Source of the DNA: Wenyingzhuangia sp. 2_MG-2023
GTDB lineage: Bacteria > Bacteroidota > Bacteroidia > Flavobacteriales > Flavobacteriaceae
Assembly: GCF_030548295.1 (NCBI RefSeq)
Contig: NZ_JAUOSB010000002.1
Span: 312,001 to 376,000 of the forward strand
Direction of reading: 5' to 3'
DNA: 64,000 nt
Part shown: piece by piece, positions 8,762-16,969 of the stretch
How the letters are laid out: the number at the start of each line of letters is the position of its first letter
How positions within the stretch are numbered: the stretch's first letter is position 1
The notes under the pieces: generated by a model
What the model was told of the DNA's origin: nothing
The model's input: the letters and a program-made list of their open reading frames with translations, nothing else
Databases searched by the model: none
Position numbers and translations under genes: made by a program

Positions 8762-9325
8762 TTAGGAGACAATTAACAATAAGACAATAATGTCTAAAGA
8801 TTCTCTTAACTTAGACAGTGCTCTTGAGTATTGAGTTTTTACAGTGTTCACAGAGATATCAAACTGATTAGCAACCTCTTTATATTTTAAATTGTCTAAA
8901 ACAATGGCTTTAAATATTTCTCTACTTTTTTCTGGTAATTTTTCTATTTCTTGGTACAATTTTTCCTTTTCCGTCTCTAAAGATTCCATATCTATTTCTT
9001 CTTCATCACCTTCAATCACTTTATACACATAATCATTGATTTCATCTGTATGAGGATTGGATTTTTGAAACTGCAAACTATTATTCTTTACAGCTTTGAA
9101 TAAATAAGGAGAAATAGTGTTGTCTATTTTTAAGTACAATTTTTCATTCCAAAATTTGATAAACAAATCTTGAACAATATCTTCTGCCACATCGTAACAA
9201 TCACAATATTTTAAAGAGTAAATGCACAAAGGAATATAATAGAGATCAAATAATTCTTTATACGCTTTCTCATCACCTTTCTTAAGATTTTGTAAAATTT
9301 CTAAATCTTTTGATGTTTCCAACAT
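8762..9325 (-). CDS. ECF sigma-70 factor, FecI-like
   Basis: An extracytoplasmic-function sigma factor of 187 residues. Region 2 is visible at about 25-65 (ELFDLYYIPLCIYSLKYC, AEDIVQDLFIKFW) and region 4 at about 130-175 (LPEKSREIFKAI, YKEVANQFDISVNTVKTQ). The product ends in a short hydrophobic tail (IIVLLLIVS). It is followed by fecR, an STN-bearing susC, susD and a phosphodiesterase gene, the usual order of Bacteroidota trans-envelope signalling loci, so it most likely transcribes that operon when released from FecR. The 150-base upstream gap (9326-9475) has no perfect promoter. Confidence 0.94.
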   Translation of the reverse strand: MLETSKDLEILQNLKKGDEKAYKELFDLYYIPLCIYSLKYCDCYDVAEDIVQDLFIKFWNEKLYLKIDNTISPYLFKAVKNNSLQFQKSNPHTDEINDYVYKVIEGDEEEIDMESLETEKEKLYQEIEKLPEKSREIFKAIVLDNLKYKEVANQFDISVNTVKTQYSRALSKLRESLDIIVLLLIVS

Positions 9326-9475
9326 ATTAAGTTCCTGAATTAAATAAAGTAAAATATTTTAATTGCAACCAAAAGTATAGAAATAACAATCAGAGTACAG
9401 GCCTGAATACAATATTTAGTGATTTGTTAATATCTAAATAGGTAAAGGGCAAGACTCCTGGTGTTCTTGCATCTA

Positions 9476-10276
9476 TTATTTTGCCTTATGTTGTTCTAAA
9501 ATGTAATGAGAAGGTGTTTTTCCTAAATTCTTTTTAAACATATAAATAAAAGCACTCGTAGTTTCGTAGCCCAAATCCAATGCTATTTTTTTTACAGATT
9601 GATTTTCTCCCAATTTTTTGATGGCCTCTATGAGTTTTAGTCGAATTCTCCAATCACTAAAGTTCATTCCCAATTCTTTTACAAACAAACGAGACAAGGT
9701 TCTGCTGCTAATACAAGAAATATCTGCGTAATAATCTACTGTGTATTTACTAGAAACATCCTCCATCAATAGAGTCAACACTTTTTTTAATTTATCATGG
9801 TTGCTAGTGGGTAAAAACGTAGAACTTGGACTGATCAATGCCAATTCATCTAAAAAAACATTCACTATTCTTTTTTCTGAAATACTTGTATTTTCAATAT
9901 CTTTAAAAGAAATAATTTTAAAAATCAACTGTTTTAAAAACATAGAAATATCAAAAGCAAAACTTAAAGAAGGCAATAAACCAGCAACAGAAGGATCTAC
10001 AAAAACGCTGTGCATACTCACGTCTTTCTGAAAATAAACCTGATGTGCTACACCTCCAGGAAGCCAAAATCCTTGCAAAGGATTTACAACCCAAATTTGA
10101 TCAGGAGTTATTACTTTCATCACACCGTTAGTTGCATAAATCAATTGTGCTCTAGGGTGTGAGTGTGACGAACATACGGCATCGGTAATTATTTCGGAAT
10201 AACCTGTAACAGGTACATCCGCATTGATTAAAAATCCAAGACTCTGTATTGGATATGTCTGATAATCCTTATTCAT
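9476..10276 (-). CDS. AraC-family transcriptional regulator with cupin sensor domain
   Basis: A 266-residue regulator starting at the ATG at 10276 (MNKDYQTYP); a longer frame would need a TTG start and would run into the divergent transporter gene. The N-terminal half is a cupin-like AraC ligand domain (SHSHPRAQLIYATNGVMKV, FWLPGGVAHQV). The C-terminal about 95 residues form the double helix-turn-helix, with SSRTLSRLFVKELGMNFSDW and VKKIALDLGYETTSAFIYMF. This resembles the AraC regulators that sit beside MFS exporters, and it is divergent from such a gene across 66 bases, so it probably controls that transporter. Confidence 0.93.
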   Translation of the reverse strand: MNKDYQTYPIQSLGFLINADVPVTGYSEIITDAVCSSHSHPRAQLIYATNGVMKVITPDQIWVVNPLQGFWLPGGVAHQVYFQKDVSMHSVFVDPSVAGLLPSLSFAFDISMFLKQLIFKIISFKDIENTSISEKRIVNVFLDELALISPSSTFLPTSNHDKLKKVLTLLMEDVSSKYTVDYYADISCISSRTLSRLFVKELGMNFSDWRIRLKLIEAIKKLGENQSVKKIALDLGYETTSAFIYMFKKNLGKTPSHYILEQHKAK

Positions 10277-10280
10277 TGTC

Positions 10281-10288
10281 CAAATATA
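10281..10288 (-). promoter_or_regulatory. -7 element of the AraC-family gene
   Basis: TATATTTG on the minus strand is a perfect TAnnTTTG match. Only four bases (GACA) separate it from the ATG at 10276, so the transcript would be leaderless or nearly so. No TTTG is seen at the expected 19-base distance. Confidence 0.4.
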
Positions 10289-10342
10289 GCAATTTAGACA
10301 GTCTTTTTTATTTGCAACTTTGCCATTTACAAATCTACAACC

Positions 10343-11572
10343 ATGAATGCTCAAAAATTAGCCTTTGCAAACACAACACCTCCACCCAAAGAGCTTCAAA
10401 AAACAGTATATGCGATTCTGTTTACCATTAGCTTTTCTCACTTCATCAATGATTTGTTACAAGCTGTAATTCCTGCTGTATATCCTATGTTAAAAGATCA
10501 GTTTCAGTTGAATTTTACTCAAATTGGTTTGATTACGCTTACCTATCAAATAATCGCTTCTATTTTACAACCTTTTGTAGGAATGTATACAGATAAAAAA
10601 TCCAAACCTTTTTCTTTGGTCATCGGAATGAGTTTTACTCTTATTGGTTTGTTTTTAGTTTCCATAGCTTCTAGCTTTACTTACTTATTATTATCTGTAA
10701 GCTTGATAGGAATAGGATCTTCTATTTTCCATCCCGAATCTTCTAGAGTAGCACATTTGGCTTCAGGTGGTAAAAAAGGATTGGCACAATCCATCTTTCA
10801 ATTAGGAGGGAATGCGGGTACTGCCGTAGGACCTTTGCTAGCTGCCATGATTGTGATTCCAAATGGACAGTTGCACATTATTTGGTTCTGCTTAATTGCT
10901 TTTATCGGAATTGGAGTTTTGTACAAAATTGGGCTTTGGTATGGAGCTCATATGGAAATGAAACGTAAAAATAAATCCACTTTTCAAGAAGCTAGACTCC
11001 ATAATTTATCTAAAAAAAGGGTCACTTTCTCTTTGCTCATTTTGTTGATTTTAATCTTTTCTAAATACTTTTATTTGACAAGTATTACTAGTTATTATAC
11101 TTTTTATTTGATTGATAAATTCAACGTATCTATTCAAGAATCTCAAGTCTATTTATTTATATTCTTAGGAGCTGTTGCTGCAGGAACTTTGTTAGGAGGT
11201 CCTTTGGGTGATAAATTTGGAAGAAAATATGTGATATGGATTTCCATCTTAGGAGTTGCTCCTTTTACTTTAATGTTACCCTATGCCTCTTTGTTTTGGG
11301 TGGGAATTTTATCTGTAGTTATAGGAGTGATTTTATCCTCTGCCTTTTCTGCAATTTTAGTGTATGCTACAGAACTACTACCAGGAAAAGTAGGTTTGGT
11401 TGCTGGACTCTTTTTCGGATTTGCTTTTGGAATGGCAGGAATAGGGTCTGCTGTTTTAGGTAAATTGGCAGACATGACAAGTATTAGTTATGTATTTTCT
11501 ATTTGTGCTTTTTTACCTTTAATTGGAATTTTAACCGCTTTTTTACCCAACATAGAAAGTCAACAAAAATAA
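10343..11572 (+). CDS. fsr: MFS transporter of the fosmidomycin-resistance (Fsr) type
   Basis: A 409-residue inner-membrane protein with about 12 hydrophobic segments, typical of the major facilitator superfamily. The N-terminal FSHFINDLLQAVIPAVYP, the loop GMYTDKKSKPFSL and GIGSSIFHPESSRVAH are characteristic of the fosmidomycin-resistance efflux subfamily; the second-half loop GGPLGDKFGRKYVIW is the MFS motif A. It is expected to export small molecules by proton antiport; real substrate unknown. It is divergent from an AraC regulator and ends at a strong terminator (11598-11630). Confidence 0.9.
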   Translation: MNAQKLAFANTTPPPKELQKTVYAILFTISFSHFINDLLQAVIPAVYPMLKDQFQLNFTQIGLITLTYQIIASILQPFVGMYTDKKSKPFSLVIGMSFTLIGLFLVSIASSFTYLLLSVSLIGIGSSIFHPESSRVAHLASGGKKGLAQSIFQLGGNAGTAVGPLLAAMIVIPNGQLHIIWFCLIAFIGIGVLYKIGLWYGAHMEMKRKNKSTFQEARLHNLSKKRVTFSLLILLILIFSKYFYLTSITSYYTFYLIDKFNVSIQESQVYLFIFLGAVAAGTLLGGPLGDKFGRKYVIWISILGVAPFTLMLPYASLFWVGILSVVIGVILSSAFSAILVYATELLPGKVGLVAGLFFGFAFGMAGIGSAVLGKLADMTSISYVFSICAFLPLIGILTAFLPNIESQQK

Positions 11573-11597
11573 TTTATCGTTACTACCCCTAGACAAT

Positions 11598-11630
11598 AAT
11601 CCCCAACAACTTTTACTGTTGTTGGGGATT
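11598..11630 (+). terminator. Strong intrinsic terminator after fsr
   Basis: AATCCCCAACAAC and its exact reverse complement form a perfect 13-base stem around TTTTACT, followed by TAAATTTTTT. It lies between the convergent fsr and yaaA genes and may also stop yaaA transcripts. Confidence 0.85.
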
Positions 11631-11653
11631 TAAATTTTTTATTCTAAATAAGC

Positions 11654-12412
11654 CTACCTTGTAAACACCAAATCTGTTTCGGTAGAAAGGTTGGCATCAA
11701 AAGCATAACCTTCGCAGTCAAATCCTTTCAAACCATCAAGAGTTTCTATGTTGTGATCTATAATATAACGCACCATCAATCCTCTTGCTTTTTTAGCGTA
11801 AAAAGAAATAATTTTCAACTTTCCATCTTTGTAATCTTTAAACTCTGGAGTAATGATAGCTGTTTTTAAAACTTTTGGCTTAACCACTTTAAAATATTCA
11901 TTGCTTGCCAAATTTAAAAACAACTCATCTTTAGACAATTCTTCGTTTAATTTTTGAGTTACGGTATCTCCCCAAAATTCATACAAATTATTCTTGGTGT
12001 TAATTTTCAATTTGGTTCCCATTTCCAAACGGTAAGGTTGCATCAAGTCCAAGGGTTTTAAAATACCATATTGTCCTGATAAAATTCTCAATTTATCTTG
12101 CAATACATCTATTTGTTCTTCTTTCAACGTATAAGCATCCAAACCTGTATACACATCACCGTTAAAAGCAAATACTGCTTGACGTGCATTTTCTGGAGTA
12201 AAAGGCAATACCCAATCTTGATTTCGCTGCCAATTTAACTCACCCAATTTGTCTGAAATTTTCATCAACGCAGACAGATCTTTCGGTGATTTTTTTTTCA
12301 AAACGTTGCTCAATTTCTCTGCTTGTTCTAAAAAAACTCCTTGCGTGTAATTATTTGTGGGTACTTTAGACTCAAAGTCTAATGATTTTGCTGGGGAAAC
12401 TACAATTTTCAT
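11654..12412 (-). CDS. yaaA: Peroxide stress protein YaaA
   Basis: A 252-residue cytosolic protein of the YaaA/DUF328 family. It opens with MKIVVSPAKSLDFES and contains the family signatures FNGDVYTGLDA, LSGQYGILKPLDLMQPYRLEMG, NLASNEYFKVV and FYAKKARGLMVRYII. In E. coli YaaA limits free iron and DNA damage during peroxide stress. Length and all conserved blocks look complete. It is a single gene between a shared terminator and the rluD-PASTA pair on the same strand. Confidence 0.95.
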   Translation of the reverse strand: MKIVVSPAKSLDFESKVPTNNYTQGVFLEQAEKLSNVLKKKSPKDLSALMKISDKLGELNWQRNQDWVLPFTPENARQAVFAFNGDVYTGLDAYTLKEEQIDVLQDKLRILSGQYGILKPLDLMQPYRLEMGTKLKINTKNNLYEFWGDTVTQKLNEELSKDELFLNLASNEYFKVVKPKVLKTAIITPEFKDYKDGKLKIISFYAKKARGLMVRYIIDHNIETLDGLKGFDCEGYAFDANLSTETDLVFTR

Positions 12413-12506
12413 TTATACTTTATATTTTGATAAAAGGTTAGTGTAAAAACTTTTCCTATCCTTACACTATAACATCAAATTCAAAATTCTTTATTATACG
12501 TCAAGT

Positions 12507-13532
12507 TTAGCTATTTGTCAACGTATATCCTCTCCATTTTTCTAATACTTGTTGTAAATCTTCTGGAATTTCAGAATCAAAACGCATCATTTCTCCTGTG
12601 GTTGGATGTTCAAATCCCAATGTTTTTGCATGCAATGCTTGACGAGGAATGATTTTGAAACAATTGTCTACAAATTGTTTGTATTTGGTATAAGTTGTTC
12701 CTTTTAAAATGGCATTTCCTCCGTAACGTTCGTCATTAAATAAAGTATGACCAATGTGTTTAAAATGTGCTCTAATTTGGTGTGTACGTCCTGTTTCTAA
12801 CTTACACTCTACCAAAGTTACATACAAAAATCGTTCTAAAACCTTAAAATGAGTTACTGCTGGTTTTCCTTGTTCTCCATCAGGGAATACATCTTGTTGC
12901 AAACGGTTTTTTAAATTTCTACCTATATGTCCTTCTATAGTCCCTGCATCTTCTTCTATATTTCCCCACACCAAAGCATGGTACAAACGTTCTGATGTTT
13001 TGTCGTGAAACTGTTTGGACAAATGTACCAACGCTTCTTCGGTTTTAGCAACCACCAACAATCCGCTTGTATCTTTATCTATTCTATGTACCAATCCTGG
13101 ACGACCATCTGCGTTTTCTGGCAAATTTTTAAAATGATGTAACAATGCATTGACCATCGTTCCATCATAATTTCCATGACCTGGGTGTACTACCAATCCT
13201 GCAGGTTTGTTAACTACAATCACATCATCATCCTCATACACAATATCTAAGGGAATATCTTCGGGCAAAATTTCTGTTTCTCTTGGTGCGTATTCAAAAA
13301 CAACTCTCACCACATCTTCTGGTTTTACTTTATGATTGGCTTTTACCACCTCATCATTTACCAAAACATTTCCATCTTTTATTGCTTGCTGAACTTTGTT
13401 TCGAGTTACATTCATCACAAAATTCATCAAAAACTTATCTACTCGTAAAGGTTGTTGTCCTTGCTCTGCTACAAATCTATAGTGTTCAAAATTATCTTCT
13501 ACACCATCAATATCACTTGTTATTTCTTCCAT
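12507..13532 (-). CDS. rluD: 23S rRNA pseudouridine synthase, RluD type
   Basis: This 341-residue RluA-family enzyme isomerises uridines in 23S rRNA (helix 69 in the RluD group). An S4 RNA-binding domain occupies about residues 28-90 (LRVDKFLMNFV, QAIKDGNVLVNDEVVKANHKV). The catalytic block GLVHRIDKDTSGLLVVAK contains the invariant Asp of the RID motif; LETGRTHQIRAHF and a late HAKTLGFEHP are also family hallmarks. It begins 8 bases after the PASTA-protein gene and is probably co-transcribed with it. RluD is preferred over RluA or RluC because of the S4 domain and length. Confidence 0.93.
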   Translation of the reverse strand: MEEITSDIDGVEDNFEHYRFVAEQGQQPLRVDKFLMNFVMNVTRNKVQQAIKDGNVLVNDEVVKANHKVKPEDVVRVVFEYAPRETEILPEDIPLDIVYEDDDVIVVNKPAGLVVHPGHGNYDGTMVNALLHHFKNLPENADGRPGLVHRIDKDTSGLLVVAKTEEALVHLSKQFHDKTSERLYHALVWGNIEEDAGTIEGHIGRNLKNRLQQDVFPDGEQGKPAVTHFKVLERFLYVTLVECKLETGRTHQIRAHFKHIGHTLFNDERYGGNAILKGTTYTKYKQFVDNCFKIIPRQALHAKTLGFEHPTTGEMMRFDSEIPEDLQQVLEKWRGYTLTNS

Positions 13533-13540
13533 CTATGTTC

Positions 13541-14143
13541 TTAATTTTCGTTTGCAACCGGTGCTACTTGCAAACTATCTGCTTCTACCGGTTTGCTATT
13601 CAATCCATTTCCTATTACAATATCTATCACAGACATTTTAGGCAATTTGTCTCCTGTTTCTAGTGGTTGTTCCTTGTATTTTAATCCACGAACCACCGTT
13701 CCTATGTCTTCTATTTCTTCGTATTCACCAATGATAAATCCACTATTGGCAATAATTTGTTCTATTTCTTTTTTTGTTTTCCCATAAAAATCAGGGATAG
13801 ATGTCATTGCATATCCTTGAGGGTTTACCGTAATGTAAATTTTTCTTTTTTCTTTTACTATTTGTCCAGGACTTGGTTCTTGCTCTAAAACAGCTCCTTT
13901 GGGAATTTCTGGCTGATAAGCTCCTGCATCTAAAACTTCAGATCTTAATTGTAAATCATCTAAAACCACTTTTACCTCATCTAGTGTCAATTCTGCTAAA
14001 TCTGGAACCTCAATTTTTTGAGCTTGATTGGTATAAGAATGTAAAAATTTTACCACTCCGTAACTTGCAAGCACAGTAATAACCAACGCAATAGCAAGGT
14101 TTATCAAAAAAACTTTACTGATTAAAAAACGCAATAATTTCAT
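13541..14143 (-). CDS. PASTA-domain membrane protein
   Basis: A 200-residue protein with an N-terminal membrane anchor (about 9-35, VFLINLAIALVITVLASYGVV) followed by PASTA-type repeats facing the periplasm. The first runs from IEVPDLAELTLDEVK to KRKIYITVNP, the second from TSIPDFYGKTKKEIE, and EQPLETGDKLPKMSVIDIVI closes the last. PASTA domains bind peptidoglycan or beta-lactam-like ligands in penicillin-binding proteins and Ser/Thr kinases, but no kinase or transpeptidase domain is attached. Its divergent neighbour is ddl and its operon partner is rluD, so a cell-wall link is plausible but unproven. Confidence 0.88.
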   Translation of the reverse strand: MKLLRFLISKVFLINLAIALVITVLASYGVVKFLHSYTNQAQKIEVPDLAELTLDEVKVVLDDLQLRSEVLDAGAYQPEIPKGAVLEQEPSPGQIVKEKRKIYITVNPQGYAMTSIPDFYGKTKKEIEQIIANSGFIIGEYEEIEDIGTVVRGLKYKEQPLETGDKLPKMSVIDIVIGNGLNSKPVEADSLQVAPVANEN

Positions 14144-14159
14144 TTCAAACTATTTTTGG

Positions 14160-14167
14160 CAAAGATA
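14160..14167 (-). promoter_or_regulatory. Possible -7 element of the PASTA-rluD operon
   Basis: TATCTTTG on the minus strand fits TAnnTTTG perfectly and lies 16 bases before the ATG at 14143. There is no TTTG at the usual -33 distance. Confidence 0.35.
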
Positions 14168-14232
14168 TAAAACCTATATCTAGGGTTTTGAATTAATATT
14201 TAATATTTTTAGCACCTAAATATAGCCTATTT

Positions 14233-15213
14233 ATGAAACTTACTATTGCAGTAATTATGGGAGGGTATTCTAGTGAATATTCTATTTCTATCATCAGCGG
14301 AAATGTAGTTTACAACCACATAGACAAGCATTTATACAATCCGTACAGAGTCATTATTACCAAAGAGAAATGGGTTGTTTTGTCTGAAGATAATTTAGAA
14401 TTTCCCATAGACAAAAATGATTTTTCAGCTGTAATAAACGGGGATAAAATTACTTTTGACTGTGTTTTTAATGTTATCCACGGAACCCCAGGAGAAGATG
14501 GAAAAATTTTAGGCTATTTTGAAATGTTAGACATTCCTCACACTTCTGCTCCTGCTTATCAAATGGCATTGACTTTTAACAAAAGAGATTGTTTGAGCGT
14601 GTTGCGAAAACACGGAATAAACACGGCTAAGTCTTTGTACTTTAACAAAGGAGATAACATTGATATTGATATGGTTGCACAAGAATTAGGATTGCCATGT
14701 TTTGTAAAACCTAACAATGCAGGTTCTAGTTTTGGAATTTCAAAAGTTCATCATTTAGAAGATTTTGATGTTGCTTTTGAAAAAGCTTTTAAAGAAGATC
14801 ATGAAATTTTAATTGAATCTTTTTTAAACGGAACAGAGGTTTCAATTGGTGTAATTACTTATCAAGACAAAGTAATTCCTTTACCCGCAACAGAGATTGT
14901 TTCTGAAAACGACTTTTTTGACTACGAAGCCAAATACGAAGGAAAATCTAACGAAATTACACCTGCAAGAATTTCAGAAACACAATTGACCAATTTGCAC
15001 GCAGAAGCTATCAAAGCCTACAAAGCATTAAATATGAAAGGTTTTTCTAGATCAGAATTTATTTTTATCGGAGATATTCCTTACTTTTTAGAAATGAATA
15101 CAGTACCAGGAATGACTACTGAAAGTTTGCTGCCACAACAAGCAAAAGCAGCAGGAATTCCATTACCTAATTTGTTAAGCAATGCCATAGAAATGGCTAT
15201 CAAAACCAAATAA
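14233..15213 (+). CDS. ddl: D-alanine--D-alanine ligase
   Basis: Cytosolic ATP-grasp ligase that makes D-Ala-D-Ala for peptidoglycan. The 326-residue sequence has the N-terminal GGYSSEYSISIISG motif, the VFNVIHGTPGEDG loop, the ATP-grasp KPNNAGSSFGISKV segment, and the C-terminal EMNTVPGMTTESLLPQQ with the metal ligands and the oxyanion region. It is complete. coaD follows after 8 bases on the same strand, so they form an operon; the PASTA-protein gene is divergent across 89 bases. Confidence 0.97.
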   Translation: MKLTIAVIMGGYSSEYSISIISGNVVYNHIDKHLYNPYRVIITKEKWVVLSEDNLEFPIDKNDFSAVINGDKITFDCVFNVIHGTPGEDGKILGYFEMLDIPHTSAPAYQMALTFNKRDCLSVLRKHGINTAKSLYFNKGDNIDIDMVAQELGLPCFVKPNNAGSSFGISKVHHLEDFDVAFEKAFKEDHEILIESFLNGTEVSIGVITYQDKVIPLPATEIVSENDFFDYEAKYEGKSNEITPARISETQLTNLHAEAIKAYKALNMKGFSRSEFIFIGDIPYFLEMNTVPGMTTESLLPQQAKAAGIPLPNLLSNAIEMAIKTK

Positions 15214-15221
15214 CGATTGTT

Positions 15222-15692
15222 ATGAAAAAAAAAGCTGTTTTTCCTGGTTCTTTTGACCCTGTAACCTTAGGACATGTAAATGTGATTCAACGTGCAGTTC
15301 CTCTGTTTGATGAATTAATCATTGCAATTGGTACCAACGATGCTAAAAAATATAGATTTTCTTTAGACGAAAGATTGGCTTTTCTCCAACAAACTTTTAG
15401 CGAATATTCTAACATTAAAATAGCAACTTACACAGGACTTACTACTGAGTTTTGTAAAGAAGTAAATGCAGATTTTTTATTAAGAGGTTTGAGAAACCCT
15501 GCGGATTTTGAATTTGAAAAAGCCATTGCCATCACCAACAGAAAATTATCTGGAATTGATACTGTATTCTTATTGACCAGTGCAGATACTTCCTTTATTA
15601 GTTCTAGTATTGTTAGAGATATCATCAAACACAAAGGAGATTTGAGCAAGTTTGCTCCACAAGCAGTAGTTGATGCTTGCAGTAAAAATTAG
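15222..15692 (+). CDS. coaD: Pantetheine-phosphate adenylyltransferase
   Basis: CoaD adenylates 4'-phosphopantetheine to dephospho-CoA, the penultimate step of CoA synthesis. The 156-residue product has the nucleotidyltransferase motif PGSFDPVTLGHVNVI at its start, RGLRNPADFEFE in the middle, and the SADTSFISSSIVRDI motif (ISSTxVR type) near the end. It is the second gene of the ddl operon. The window also carries coaX, another CoA gene, at 40153-40896. Confidence 0.97.
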   Translation: MKKKAVFPGSFDPVTLGHVNVIQRAVPLFDELIIAIGTNDAKKYRFSLDERLAFLQQTFSEYSNIKIATYTGLTTEFCKEVNADFLLRGLRNPADFEFEKAIAITNRKLSGIDTVFLLTSADTSFISSSIVRDIIKHKGDLSKFAPQAVVDACSKN

Positions 15693-15709
15693 CACCTATA
15701 AAAGTTTAG

Positions 15710-15958
15710 TTAAGCAATTGTGTACTTTAATTTAGACAGTTTCTTTTTAGGCTTAAAGATTCTGTCTACTCTTTTATTGATTCTAAAAACATCTTTCACT
15801 TCTTTATAATCTACTTTAGGTGTAGAAAAAATAGAAGTGTCTATTTTATGAGCATTGTTCAATTTATCATCTCCTCCTGAAGTAGGATTTGAAGCACACA
15901 CTATTGTTGCAAAAAACATTGCTGAAGCTAAAATGGTTGTGTTGATAAATTTTTTCAT
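15710..15958 (-). CDS. Small exported protein, unknown function
   Basis: An 82-residue protein with an N-terminal signal peptide (MKKFINTTILASAMFFATIVCAS) and a short, very basic mature part ending VDRIFKPKKKLSKLKYTIA. I recognise no domain. The signal has a Cys near its end (VCAS), but the surroundings are not a convincing lipobox. It converges on coaD and stands alone, with a good inverted repeat and a GTCACCC word upstream. Small basic exported proteins of this kind are common in Flavobacteriia and are mostly uncharacterised. Confidence 0.7.
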   Translation of the reverse strand: MKKFINTTILASAMFFATIVCASNPTSGGDDKLNNAHKIDTSIFSTPKVDYKEVKDVFRINKRVDRIFKPKKKLSKLKYTIA

Positions 15959-16021
15959 TCTATATTATTAATATACAGGGTGACAAATTTATGTACATAT
16001 TCGTTAATTTACCCCATGTAA

Positions 16022-16044
16022 ATTGTTAACTAATCGTTAACAAT
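16022..16044. promoter_or_regulatory. Inverted repeat, possible operator
   Basis: ATTGTTAAC and GTTAACAAT are exact inverted copies separated by TAATC. The site lies about 64 bases upstream of the small exported protein gene and 260 bases before the TetR gene. A-T rich dyads of this size often bind dimeric regulators; the binder is unknown. Confidence 0.4.
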
Positions 16045-16116
16045 AAGATCATTATCAGCAACTTCTCCCATCCCATCTGAAACATTTGACTCCCAACAAC
16101 CCCAAGCCATAAAAAA

Positions 16117-16153
16117 AGATTCTTATTTGTGTTTTTTTGAGATTCCTATTCGT
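16117..16153. repeat. Imperfect 14-base direct repeat
   Basis: AGATTCTTATTTGT and AGATTCCTATTCGT match at 12 of 14 positions with a 23-base period. They lie 150-190 bases before the TetR gene. They could be tandem regulator sites two helical turns apart or chance similarity in AT-rich DNA. Confidence 0.3.
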
Positions 16154-16303
16154 CACATTTTAAAAAAAACATTAATAAAAAAGGGGCTTTACAGCTTTTA
16201 AGGTGTACCATTTACCACGAGCGATTTCTGCTAAAAATACTCGTAAAAAAATTGATTTCTTGTTGATTTCGTACTAGTTTTAATAGAAAACAACGGAATT
16301 ATT

Positions 16304-16960
16304 ATGGAAACATCGGCTGTAAGCAAACAAGAAATTTTATCCAAATACATGGAATACGTTTTGGAACATGGAGAAAACCCAAAATCAATTTATGCTTTTG
16401 CCAAAGCATTAACGATAGAAGAAAAAAACATATACGAGCATTACACTTCTTTTGAAGACATTGCAAATAGCGTGTATGAAACTTTTTACGAAGAAACTCA
16501 TAAGATGATTTCTGGCGACGAAATTTTTATACAATCAGATGCCAAAAATAAACTTCTTCTGTTTTACTATACCTTTTTTGAGTTGTTAACCGCCAACAGA
16601 AGTTATGTGTTACTGACACTAAAAGAAAACAAAAATATTATTGAAAAAATTCAAACATTAAAAGGTTTGAGAGTAAAATTCAGAGAGTTCATAAAATCTC
16701 TACCTATTGAAACCCTTGATTTGAAACAAGATAAATTGAATCAATGGAATCAAAAAAGTTTAGAAGAAATGGCTTGGAAGCAATTGTTATTTACCATCCA
16801 ATTTTGGCTAGAAGACACTTCTACATCTTTTGAAAAAACAGACATTTTTATTGAAAAATCTGTCAATGCTAGTTTTGACCTGCTAGACATTACACCTATT
16901 AAAAATTTAATCGATTTTGGAAAATTCTTTTTCAAAGAAAAAATCAAACCTACATTATAA
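16304..16960 (+). CDS. TetR-family regulator, first gene of the photolyase cluster
   Basis: A 218-residue TetR/AcrR-like protein. The N-terminal about 60 residues give the three-helix DNA-binding fold with SIYAFAKALTIEEKNIYEHYTSFEDIANSVYE, matching the usual ...LY.HF..K..L pattern. The C-terminal ligand domain is helical and specific to this group. It begins a run of co-directional genes (UbiB-like kinase, flavin reductase, epimerase, photolyase and others) and is 9 bases from the next gene, so it is a likely local controller or part of the system rather than an unrelated regulator. Confidence 0.85.
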   Translation: METSAVSKQEILSKYMEYVLEHGENPKSIYAFAKALTIEEKNIYEHYTSFEDIANSVYETFYEETHKMISGDEIFIQSDAKNKLLLFYYTFFELLTANRSYVLLTLKENKNIIEKIQTLKGLRVKFREFIKSLPIETLDLKQDKLNQWNQKSLEEMAWKQLLFTIQFWLEDTSTSFEKTDIFIEKSVNASFDLLDITPIKNLIDFGKFFFKEKIKPTL

Positions 16961-16969
16961 TCCTACCCT

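Larger units (their letters stand above)
15959..16303. other. Intergenic region, 345 bases, divergent promoters
   Basis: No gene is seen. It separates the small exported protein (minus) from the TetR gene that begins the long plus-strand cluster. It holds a GTCACCC word (minus strand, 15978-15984), a 9-base inverted repeat (16022-16044) and an imperfect 14-base direct repeat (16117-16130 and 16140-16153). Confidence 0.6.

Noticed and set aside
9448-9473. Hairpin GCAAGA/TCTTGC near the AraC-family gene end as a terminator
   Set aside because: Short stem and no T-run on the minus strand.
10277-10354. Longer AraC-family protein with a TTG start at 10354
   Set aside because: It would overlap the start of the divergent transporter gene, and the ATG at 10276 gives the normal AraC length.
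13283-13663. 126-codon plus-strand frame
   Set aside because: Antisense to rluD and the PASTA gene; leucine-rich by codon mirror effect.
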